Of a DNA stretch of 12,453 bases, positions 6,028 through 12,328 are shown one piece after another. This DNA is from Dehalococcoidia bacterium. Its GTDB lineage: Bacteria; Chloroflexota; Dehalococcoidia; Lucifugimonadales; JAGWBF01. Below the pieces are notes generated by a model. It made no database searches and was not told the origin of the DNA. It saw only the letters and a list, made by a program, of their open reading frames with translations. The stretch's first letter is position 1; the number at the start of each line of letters is the position of its first letter. The position numbers and the translations under genes were made by a program. The stretch spans positions 1 through 12,453 of the forward strand of contig JAGWBG010000011.1 of the NCBI GenBank assembly GCA_021296015.1. The letters run 5' to 3'.

Positions 6028-6789
6028 ATGAAGGCAATAGAATCGTCCACCAACCCCTTCGGCGGAGTAATTCCCAATCCCGACGCATTGGTTGCCGAGC
6101 CCAGGGATTTCAGCGTGCAGCTCCAACACTCCCTGACAGTCTGGAATGAGGAAGGCTTCAAGGTAGTATGGCTGGAAATACCAATCTCTAGGTCCGGTCT
6201 TGTGCCCGTGGCCGTGGAAGCGGGGTTCACCTACCACCATGCCACCGAAGATTATGTGATGCTCACCCGGCGGCTGATGGAGGAGGCCTACATACCGCCC
6301 TACGCCACCCACTATGTAGGAGTGGGCGGTGTCGTGTTGAATCCTGCACGGGAGCTTCTGGTGGTGTCCGAGAAGTACCGCATGACGGGTCGAGGCCCGT
6401 CTTACAAGCTGCCGGGAGGGGCCTTGCATCCCGGTGAGCATCTTGTGGATGGCCTTACTCGGGAAATCCTGGAGGAGACGGGTGTCAGGACCAGGTTCGA
6501 GTCCCTCGTATGTTTCCGCCACTGGCACGGGTACAGGTACGGCAAGTCGGACATTTATTTCGTCTGCCGTCTCTCGCCGTTGACCGGAGAAATCTCCATG
6601 CAGGAAGATGAGATAGAAGAGTGCCTGTGGATGCCCGTCGAGGAATTTCTGAACGGGCAATCTATTCACTCCTTTAACAAGAGCATCGTCCGCGCCGCCC
6701 TGGAAAGCCCGGGGGTGGTGCCGGCCACCATAGAAGGGTATGGCGACGAGAGAAAGTACGAGTTCTTTATGCCCCACCAGGTTGTCTAG
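6028..6789 (+). CDS. NUDIX hydrolase, NUDT6-like, with N-terminal pre-NUDIX domain
   Basis: A 253-residue, two-part protein. The N-terminal part (about 28-90) contains VWLEIPISRSGLVPVAVEAGF and TYHHATEDYVML, the pattern of the pre-NUDIX domain of the eukaryotic NUDT6 group and its bacterial relatives. The catalytic part starts near HYVGVGGVVLN. Its NUDIX box spans residues 131-153 and fits GX5EX7REUXEEXGU exactly, with metal-binding REILEE at 145-150. The KSDIYFVCRL strand after the box also recalls NUDT6. Such enzymes hydrolyse nucleoside diphosphates linked to another moiety, and the substrate of this group is not established to my knowledge. The ATG at 6028 has only a modest AGGGGG upstream at about 4 nt. 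It is the first gene of the operon, 26 nt before the dehydrogenase start. A CoA- or nucleotide-sugar-derived substrate would be a guess. Confidence 0.93.
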   Translation: MKAIESSTNPFGGVIPNPDALVAEPRDFSVQLQHSLTVWNEEGFKVVWLEIPISRSGLVPVAVEAGFTYHHATEDYVMLTRRLMEEAYIPPYATHYVGVGGVVLNPARELLVVSEKYRMTGRGPSYKLPGGALHPGEHLVDGLTREILEETGVRTRFESLVCFRHWHGYRYGKSDIYFVCRLSPLTGEISMQEDEIEECLWMPVEEFLNGQSIHSFNKSIVRAALESPGVVPATIEGYGDERKYEFFMPHQVV

Positions 6790-6815
6790 GACTCGCCTTG
6801 TAGTTGGAGGTAGCT

Positions 6816-7751
6816 ATGAAGTTAGGATTCGTCGGACTGGGAATCATGGGTGGAAGCATGGCCTATAATGCCCTCCAGGGAGGCCATGAGATGGTGGTGC
6901 ACGACCTCCGGCGAGAGGCGGCCACTCCCCATCTGGAGGCCGGGGCCACCTGGGCGGATACGCCACGACAGGTGGCAGAGGCCAGCGACATCGTGTTTAC
7001 CTCGTTGCCCGGCCCCACCGAGGTTGAGGCAGTGGCCCTGGGTGAGGACGGCCTCGGCCAGGGTCTGAGCGAGGGAAAAGTCTATTTCGACCTGAGCACC
7101 AACTCTCCTTCTTCCATTCGGCGCATCCACCAGACCCTCTCCACTCGTGGCATCCACGTGCTGGACGCTCCGGTCAGCGGGGGGCCTCGAGGCGCTCGCA
7201 CCAGGAATCTGGCCGTATGGGTGGGTGGCGACAGGGAAGTCTACGAGCGGTGCAAGACGGTACTGGACTCCATCGGGGACAAGGTATATTACGTCGGACC
7301 CATCGGCTGTGGTGCTATCGCCAAGCTGGTACACAACTGCACCGGATACGTTGTCCAATGCGCTCTGGCAGAGGTCTTCACTATGGGTGTCAAAGCCGGG
7401 GTGGAGCCGATGGCGCTGTGGCAGGCGGTACGCCGGGGTGCCCAGGGTCGGCGTGGCACCTTTGAAGGGCTGGCGGAGCATCTGCTGCCGGGAAAGTTCG
7501 ATCCCCCTGATTTCGCCCTGCGCCTGGCCCGGAAGGACGTAGACCTGGCAGTGGCGGTGGGCCGGGAGTATGATGTGCCCATGCGATTGGCGAACCTGGC
7601 CCTGCAAGAGCTTACCGAGGCCCTTAACCGGGGCTGGGGCGACCGGGACTCACGGGCGGCCATGCTGCTACAGGAGGAGCGGGCTAACGTGGAAGTGAGA
7701 GTCCCGGAAGACATCCTTCAACGGGCGCTGGAGGATGAACGTTCCGCATGA
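6816..7751 (+). CDS. Beta-hydroxyacid dehydrogenase (3-hydroxyisobutyrate / tartronate semialdehyde reductase family)
   Basis: A 311-residue NAD(P)-dependent oxidoreductase. The N-terminal Rossmann loop is GFVGLGIMGGSMA (4-16). The substrate-binding signature is DAPVSGGPRGA (117-127). The catalytic segment GCGAIAKLVHN (164-174) has the expected lysine 170 and asparagine 174, and LARKDVDLA (237-245) is the usual C-terminal helix motif. Family members interconvert 3-hydroxyacids and semialdehydes, for example 3-hydroxyisobutyrate or tartronate semialdehyde. The start at 6816 follows GGAGG with about 5 nt spacing. An in-frame TTG at 6804 lies inside the ribosome-binding region and is rejected. 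It sits 26 nt after the NUDIX gene and 30 nt before the ThDP gene, so the three are one operon. Coupling with a ThDP enzyme recalls the glyoxylate carboligase plus reductase pair, but exact specificity is open. Confidence 0.93.
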   Translation: MKLGFVGLGIMGGSMAYNALQGGHEMVVHDLRREAATPHLEAGATWADTPRQVAEASDIVFTSLPGPTEVEAVALGEDGLGQGLSEGKVYFDLSTNSPSSIRRIHQTLSTRGIHVLDAPVSGGPRGARTRNLAVWVGGDREVYERCKTVLDSIGDKVYYVGPIGCGAIAKLVHNCTGYVVQCALAEVFTMGVKAGVEPMALWQAVRRGAQGRRGTFEGLAEHLLPGKFDPPDFALRLARKDVDLAVAVGREYDVPMRLANLALQELTEALNRGWGDRDSRAAMLLQEERANVEVRVPEDILQRALEDERSA

Positions 7752-7781
7752 TGAAAATAATAATGAGAAGGAGGTGGACTC

Positions 7782-9431
7782 ATGGCTCAGATTAAGGGAG
7801 GACAGGCGGTTGTTGAGTCCCTGCTTGCCCAGGGTGTGGATACAGTGTTTGGAATAATTTCATTCCACATGATGGAAATCTACGATGCCCTGTACGACCA
7901 CAGGGACGCTATCCGGTTCATAAGCACCCGTCACGAGCACGCCGCAGCCCTCATGGCTGACGGCTACGCCCGGGTCACGGGTAAGCCCGGTGTCTGCCTG
8001 ACCAGCACCGGTCCCGGCGCTGCCAACTCCGTTAGCGGCATGGGCGAGGCTTACTTCAGTTCCTCTCCGGTGCTGAACATCACCAGCACCGCCGAAGAGG
8101 CCATATATGGCCGGGGACTGGGTGCAGCCCACGAGACCAAGGACCAGCTTGGCATGTTCACGGCTGTGACCCAGTCCAACCACCACGTCAGCCAGCCGGA
8201 GGCAATTCCGGACCGTCTTTACGAAGCCTTCGAGCGGTTCCAGACCCGCCGCCCCCGGCCCATCGAGATTGAAATCCCGGTGGATGTCCAGGGCCAGGTT
8301 GCCGACATGGAGATACCTCAGTTGACCCAGTTTACACCTCCGGGGGCAGACCCGGCGTCCGTGGAGCGGGCAGCCCAGCTTCTCCTCTCCGGCAAGAGGA
8401 TTGCGGTCCTGGTCGGGAACGGGGTCCAGCGCTCCGGCGCATCCAATGAGTTGGTGCGGCTGGCGGAAACACTGGGCATCCCCGTGTTCTCCACCCCATC
8501 GGGCAAGGGCGCTATGTCCGACGAGAACCCCCTTTACTTGGGCGTCTACGGGAACAGGCCCGGCTGGACGCCAAGCCCTAAACAGAACCCCCTGCAGGGC
8601 TTTCTGGACAGCCTTGACACGGTGCTGGTGGTAGGCTCAAGCCTCTCCCAGTCCAGGGCCAGGGGTGCGGGCCTTCGGCTGCCACCCAACATTATTCACG
8701 TGGACATTGATAGTGAGTCCATAGGCAAGAACTATGAGACCTCAGTGGGGGGGGTTGGCGATGCAGGTGCGGGCTTGGCGCAGATTAACGCCGCCATAGA
8801 GGGCAAGTCGTCCCAGATTACGGCCGGGTTCGGCCAGGAAGTGCGGGAACTGAAGGGGAACATATCCGACTTCTGGTGGGAGATGATGCCCAACGAGATG
8901 AAGACGATGGAGGCTATCCGTAGCGTTGTGGAACGGGACGCCGTCTTTATCGGCGACTCCGCCTCTGCCGTTTACCGGGGTGCCTCCTACTGCCTTAACA
9001 TGTATGAGCCAAGGACCTACATGACACCCCTATGGTCCGGCCTGGGATTCGGCTTCCCCGCTGCCGTAGGTGCCAAGGCGGGACTCCCCGACCGACAGGT
9101 TATATGCCTGACGGGGGACGGAGGATTCCAGTTCAACATCCAGGAGATAGGAACCTGTGTCCAGTACGGGCTGAGTCCGGTGGTGATTATATTCAACGAC
9201 AACGCCTGGGGGGTGCTGAAGGACATGCAGAAGGCCTATTACAAGAGCCGGTACATGGCCGTTGACCTGCAAAACCCCGACTTTGTCAAGCTGGCCGAGT
9301 CCTACGGGGCCAACGGCGTGCGAGTTGATTCGCTAAAGGAGTTGGCACCGGCCCTGGAGGCGGCTCTCCATGCTGGCACTGTCACCCTTATAGACGTGCA
9401 GACCCCCGGCGGCATCGAGAACTTCGCCTGA
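7782..9431 (+). CDS. Thiamine-diphosphate-dependent enzyme, acetolactate-synthase-like
   Basis: A 549-residue protein with the three-domain order of the ALS/pyruvate oxidase family: PYR domain (about 3-170), central domain (about 190-320, with GNGVQRSGA and STPSGKGAMSDENPLYLGVYG) and PP domain (about 370-540). The PYR domain has RHEHAAALMADGYAR with the cofactor-activating glutamate at residue 52. The PP domain has the ThDP/Mg motif starting GDGGFQFN (445-452) and ending FNDNAWG (471-477). The ATG at 7782 follows AAGGAGG at about 7 nt. Possible reactions are decarboxylation of a 2-oxo acid or carboligation of two of them. Glyoxylate carboligase is less likely because it lacks the glutamate. 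No small regulatory ALS subunit lies next to it, which argues against a plain branched-chain biosynthesis gene. It ends the operon. Confidence 0.93.
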   Translation: MAQIKGGQAVVESLLAQGVDTVFGIISFHMMEIYDALYDHRDAIRFISTRHEHAAALMADGYARVTGKPGVCLTSTGPGAANSVSGMGEAYFSSSPVLNITSTAEEAIYGRGLGAAHETKDQLGMFTAVTQSNHHVSQPEAIPDRLYEAFERFQTRRPRPIEIEIPVDVQGQVADMEIPQLTQFTPPGADPASVERAAQLLLSGKRIAVLVGNGVQRSGASNELVRLAETLGIPVFSTPSGKGAMSDENPLYLGVYGNRPGWTPSPKQNPLQGFLDSLDTVLVVGSSLSQSRARGAGLRLPPNIIHVDIDSESIGKNYETSVGGVGDAGAGLAQINAAIEGKSSQITAGFGQEVRELKGNISDFWWEMMPNEMKTMEAIRSVVERDAVFIGDSASAVYRGASYCLNMYEPRTYMTPLWSGLGFGFPAAVGAKAGLPDRQVICLTGDGGFQFNIQEIGTCVQYGLSPVVIIFNDNAWGVLKDMQKAYYKSRYMAVDLQNPDFVKLAESYGANGVRVDSLKELAPALEAALHAGTVTLIDVQTPGGIENFA

Positions 9432-9471
9432 ACCGCGGATGCTATGACATTCCTCGAGAGCGCCCCCGCCA

Positions 9472-9507
9472 TGTCATTCCGAATCCGCCGGAGCGGATGA
9501 GGAATCT
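9472..9507. repeat. Dispersed ATTCC/GGAAT repeat with inner perfect hairpin
   Basis: Outer arms ATTCC (9476-9480) and GGAAT (9501-9505) enclose GA/GA mismatches and an inner hairpin ATCCGC-CGGA-GCGGAT (9483-9498). The ends, TGTCATTCCGA and GAGGAATCT, match the reverse complement of the copy at 9538-9562, whereas the core differs. It lies 41 nt after the ThDP gene stop and may help to end transcription. Confidence 0.7.
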
Positions 9508-9537
9508 AAGAGCCTGCTCCGAAAGGCGTAGTCCCTG

Positions 9538-9562
9538 GATTCCTCGCTGCGCTCGGAATGAC
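9538..9562. repeat. Dispersed ATTCC/GGAAT repeat, near-canonical copy
   Basis: It reads GATTCCTCGCTGC followed by GCTCGGAATGAC and is the cleanest copy in the window. With the neighbouring inverted copy it could form a larger fold, because GTCATTCCGA (9473-9482) pairs with TCGGAATGAC (9553-9562) and GAGGAATC (9499-9506) with GATTCCTC (9538-9545). The pair sits between convergent genes. Confidence 0.75.
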
Positions 9563-9609
9563 GAAGGTTAAGCAAATATGTCCAAAAACAGGCATCTATC
9601 GCCTACGGT

Positions 9610-9626
9610 CCCCGCTTTGGCAGGGG
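9610..9626 (-). terminator. Weak terminator-like hairpin after the Mo hydroxylase gene
   Basis: CCCCGC (9610-9615) can pair with GC and GGGG (9620-9626) around a short loop with a one-base bulge. It lies about 24 nt beyond the stop of the leftward gene. There is no T-run, so the call is tentative. Confidence 0.3.
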
Positions 9627-9649
9627 TGACAACGGGCAAGTGACCGGAT

Positions 9650-11929
9650 TTACTCACCCTCCCACAGGGTTTCCAGTATCTTGCCGGGACTCATGGGTAG
9701 CTCCCCCATCCGTACCCCGATGGCGTCGTGTATGGCGTTGGCGATGGCGGGGAGCGGTGGCACGATGGGCACCTCGCCCACGCCCCTGGCACCGTAGGGG
9801 TGTCCGGGGTTCGCCACCTCGACGATTACCGTGTCTATCATTGGCACGTCAAGACTGGTAGGCATACGGTAGTCCAGGAAGCTGGAGTTAGCCATCTCTC
9901 CCTTGTCGTTATAGAAATACTCTTCATTCAGCGCCCACCCGATGCCCTGGACGGCGCCTCCCTGCATCTGCCCCTCGACGTAGCTGGGGTGGATGGCCTT
10001 GCCTGCGTCCTGCACGGTGGTATACCTCAGCACGTCTACCTTCCCTGTGTCGGGGTCAACCTCCACGTCCACTATGGCGGTGGCGAAGGCTCCTCCCACG
10101 CCGGAAGGCTCTACGTTGGAGCTTGCGGAGATTGGGCCGCCGGTCTGGAGCAGCTTGCCCGCCAACTCCTTGAAGGTCATTCTCAACTCGGGGTCCGATT
10201 TGTGGGTCAGAACGCCGCCGTCATACTCTACGTCGTCTATGGAGGCCTCCCATACGATAGCCGCTCGCTCTATCAGCTTTCTTTTCACTTCTTGAGCAGC
10301 CTCGTAGGCAGCCCAACCCGTGGCAAAGGCCGTCCGGCTTCCACCTGTAACGTTGGTATAACCCACCGAGTCCGTATCTACCACCGAGGGATGGACGTCT
10401 TCTGCGGAAATGCCCAGGACCTCCGCCGCCTGCATGGCAACGGCTACCCGCGTCCCGCCGATGTCTGTAGACCCTTCCACCAAGGTAACCGTTCCGTCGG
10501 TGTTGACGCTCATATTGCAACTGGACTGAAGCCCCACGTTGAACCAGAAACCCGTGGCCATACCCCGACCCCGGTTAGGGCCTTCCAGGGGTGCCGAATA
10601 ATGGGGATGGTTCTTGGTTGCCTCCAGGACTTCCATGAAGCCTATGCGAGGAAATACCGGCCCGTCAATGCGGCGCGTGCCCTCTTTGGCGGCGTTGCGC
10701 AATCTGAACTCAATGGGATCCATCCCGATTTTTTCGCAGATTTCGTCTATCACCGTCTCGGCGGAAAAGGCCGCGTTAGGAGCGCCCGGTGCCCTGTAAG
10801 CGGCGGTCTTGGGCTTGTTGACCACAACATCGTACCCGTCAATGAGCCCGTTCTCGATTTCGTATGGAGCGAAAACACACATAGTGCCGGCCCCTATGAG
10901 AGACCCGGGGTAGGCTCCCGCCTCATAGGCCATGTGAGCTTGGGCAGCGGTTATACGGCCATCCTTGGTTGCCCCCATCTTGAGCTTGACGTAGGAACCG
11001 CTGGTGGGTCCGGTGCTCTCGAAGACCTCTGCGCGGCTCATTACCAGCTTGACCGGTCGGGCCGTCTTGCGGGAGAGCAGGGCGGCCAGCGGCTCCAGGT
11101 AGACGGGTATCTTTCCTCCGAAACCGCCGCCTATCTCCATAGGCACGACTTTAATGCTCGACTCAGGAATTCTCAGGACCTCCGCCACTGTGGACCTCAC
11201 GACAAATGATCCCTGTGTGCTGCACCAGATGGTCAGCTTCCCGTCGGAGTTCCACAGGGCAGTGGCATTGTGAGGCTCTATGTAGCCCTGATGCACGGTC
11301 GCCATGTGGTACTCACGTTCCACAACCACATCAGCTTCCTGGAACCCCTTCTCCACGTCCCCCACCTGAAACCGGAGGTGGTTGGCGACGTTGCTGGCTT
11401 TGTCCGACTTCTCGCCCAGGAACGAAGTGAACAGATCATTGTGGAGCAGGGTCGCATCGTCTTTCATGGCATCCTGTGTGTTGAGAACCGGCGGCAGGAC
11501 TTCGTACTCCACGTCTATCAGGGCCAGAGCTTCTTCGGCCTCGTGGGGGCTGGTGGCTGCTACGGCAGCGACCGCATGGCCTTTGTAGAGGGCCTTGTCC
11601 AATGCCAGAATGTTGTTGCTGACATACTTCAGGTTTGCTGCGCTTTCGCCGAAATCGGCTATCTTATCGGGAGCATAGGGGAGGTCCTTTGCCGTTACGA
11701 CGGCCTTGACCCCCGGATGGGCCAGGGCCTTGCTAACGTCTATGGACTTGACGCGGGCATGTGCATGGGGACTCCTGAGTACCTTGCCGTGTAGAAGCCC
11801 CGCCATCTCAAAGTCGGCTCCGTAGGGGGCACGCCCCGTGACCTTGTCGGTCCCGTCGTGTCGGATGGGTCTTGTGCCGACCACGTTGTATTCCTGGGTT
11901 GACAGCACCACGTTAGAAGAAGAGTCCAT
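9650..11929 (-). CDS. Xanthine dehydrogenase family molybdopterin-binding (large) subunit
   Basis: A 759-residue Mo-hydroxylase large subunit of the xanthine dehydrogenase/CO dehydrogenase superfamily, at normal length. The N-terminal domain has GTRPIRHDGTDKVTGRAPYGAD and LRSPHAHARV. Cofactor motifs follow: HQGYIEPH (213-220), GGGFGGK (267-273), AYRAPGAPN (377-385), QGGAVQGIGWAL, and YGARGVGE with the candidate catalytic glutamate 719. The loop AYRAPG replaces the AYRCSFR of true CO dehydrogenase, so another substrate is expected, such as a heterocycle, aldehyde or aromatic acyl-CoA. The ATG at 11929 has AAAGG at about 3 nt and GGAGG at 10 nt. The FAD and 2Fe-2S subunits that normally accompany it are not next to it: a convergent gene lies downstream and a divergent CoA-transferase upstream. 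A promoter with palindromes lies about 112 nt upstream of the start. Confidence 0.94.
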   Translation of the reverse strand: MDSSSNVVLSTQEYNVVGTRPIRHDGTDKVTGRAPYGADFEMAGLLHGKVLRSPHAHARVKSIDVSKALAHPGVKAVVTAKDLPYAPDKIADFGESAANLKYVSNNILALDKALYKGHAVAAVAATSPHEAEEALALIDVEYEVLPPVLNTQDAMKDDATLLHNDLFTSFLGEKSDKASNVANHLRFQVGDVEKGFQEADVVVEREYHMATVHQGYIEPHNATALWNSDGKLTIWCSTQGSFVVRSTVAEVLRIPESSIKVVPMEIGGGFGGKIPVYLEPLAALLSRKTARPVKLVMSRAEVFESTGPTSGSYVKLKMGATKDGRITAAQAHMAYEAGAYPGSLIGAGTMCVFAPYEIENGLIDGYDVVVNKPKTAAYRAPGAPNAAFSAETVIDEICEKIGMDPIEFRLRNAAKEGTRRIDGPVFPRIGFMEVLEATKNHPHYSAPLEGPNRGRGMATGFWFNVGLQSSCNMSVNTDGTVTLVEGSTDIGGTRVAVAMQAAEVLGISAEDVHPSVVDTDSVGYTNVTGGSRTAFATGWAAYEAAQEVKRKLIERAAIVWEASIDDVEYDGGVLTHKSDPELRMTFKELAGKLLQTGGPISASSNVEPSGVGGAFATAIVDVEVDPDTGKVDVLRYTTVQDAGKAIHPSYVEGQMQGGAVQGIGWALNEEYFYNDKGEMANSSFLDYRMPTSLDVPMIDTVIVEVANPGHPYGARGVGEVPIVPPLPAIANAIHDAIGVRMGELPMSPGKILETLWEGE

Positions 11930-12019
11930 TAGCCTTTCACCTCCGTCGTGTTGGCAGCGCCTATCGCCGTTAGCTAGTACGATGCAGGAATGTCCTACCT
12001 ACAACCTAAAATTGACAGG

Positions 12020-12038
12020 CGGGAATCACGTATTCCCG
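12020..12038. promoter_or_regulatory. 19-nt palindrome at the transcript start, possible operator or leader hairpin
   Basis: CGGGAAT (12020-12026) and ATTCCCG (12032-12038) form perfect 7-nt inverted arms around CACGT. The element lies just downstream of the predicted start (about 12041) of the leftward Mo hydroxylase transcript. That place suits a repressor operator or a 5'-end stabilising hairpin. Confidence 0.5.
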
Positions 12039-12047
12039 ACGGGAGCG

Positions 12048-12076
12048 AGTATAGCATCGGCCTCCAGGGCCGTCAA
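12048..12076 (-). promoter_or_regulatory. Promoter of the Mo hydroxylase gene
   Basis: On the minus strand, -35 TTGACG (12071-12076) and -10 TATACT (12048-12053) are separated by exactly 17 nt. The leader would be about 112 nt. The -35 sits inside an inverted repeat, CTCCAGG (12062-12068) and CCTGGAG (12082-12088). Confidence 0.72.
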
Positions 12077-12090
12077 CCGTGCCTGGAGCC
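12059..12090. promoter_or_regulatory. Inverted repeat spanning the -35 box, candidate operator
   Basis: CTCCAGG (12062-12068) and CCTGGAG (12082-12088) are perfect inverted arms, extended by GG/CC at the ends with a one-base bulge. The 13-nt centre contains the -35 hexamer of the Mo hydroxylase promoter. A dimeric repressor bound here would block that promoter. The arrangement is seen; the function is inferred. Confidence 0.45.
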
Positions 12091-12192
12091 TCACAAATAA
12101 GGAGAAAGACTCTTCATAAACAAGTCTTACTTTATCTACTTCGTTTACTTTGTCTGCTACCCGACATGTGAAAAAGTAGAACTTGTTTGGGT

Positions 12193-12222
12193 TTGACACC
12201 TTTACGCAGCCCTATGTATACT
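12193..12222 (+). promoter_or_regulatory. Promoter of the CaiB/BaiF CoA-transferase gene
   Basis: A perfect -35 TTGACA (12193-12198) and a -10 TATACT (12217-12222) are separated by 18 nt. Transcription would begin near 12229, leaving a leader of about 100 nt. Confidence 0.65.
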
Positions 12223-12328
12223 TACGTTCAATCAGGGCCTCACCCATTTGGGTATCTATACAAATACGATGATAAGCCCATCGGAAGAAGGAACATCCGT
12301 CGGACTCTTTTGGATAAGGTAGTAGTAC

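Larger units (their letters stand above)
11930..12328. other. 399-nt divergent intergenic region, Mo hydroxylase / CoA-transferase
   Basis: It contains a leftward promoter (12048-12076), a rightward promoter (12193-12222), two palindromes around the leftward promoter (12020-12038, 12059-12090) and an AT-rich stretch with a near-direct repeat (12127-12158). A small ACCCA-TT-TGGGT hairpin lies in the rightward leader (12243-12254). I see no coding frame with a start signal and no RNA gene. Confidence 0.55.

Noticed and set aside
7782..9431. Glyoxylate carboligase call suggested by the adjacent reductase
   Set aside because: The glutamate at residue 52 is retained, whereas it is replaced by valine in characterised Gcl. 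The call is kept general.
9472..9562. Start of a CRISPR array from the repeated ATTCC elements
   Set aside because: Only two inverted, unequal copies are present with no regular spacer series, and other copies are scattered kilobases away.
9728..11209. A long (493-codon) frame opposite the Mo hydroxylase gene
   Set aside because: It is antisense to a gene with clear family motifs. Long antisense frames are expected from GC-rich third positions. Its translation has no domain pattern. The same reasoning removes frames at 1316-2149, 5833-6777 and 6822-7607 on the minus strand.
9650..11929. Aerobic CO dehydrogenase large subunit (CoxL)
   Set aside because: The AYRCSFR signature of form I is absent (AYRAPGA instead), and no CoxM or CoxS genes accompany it.
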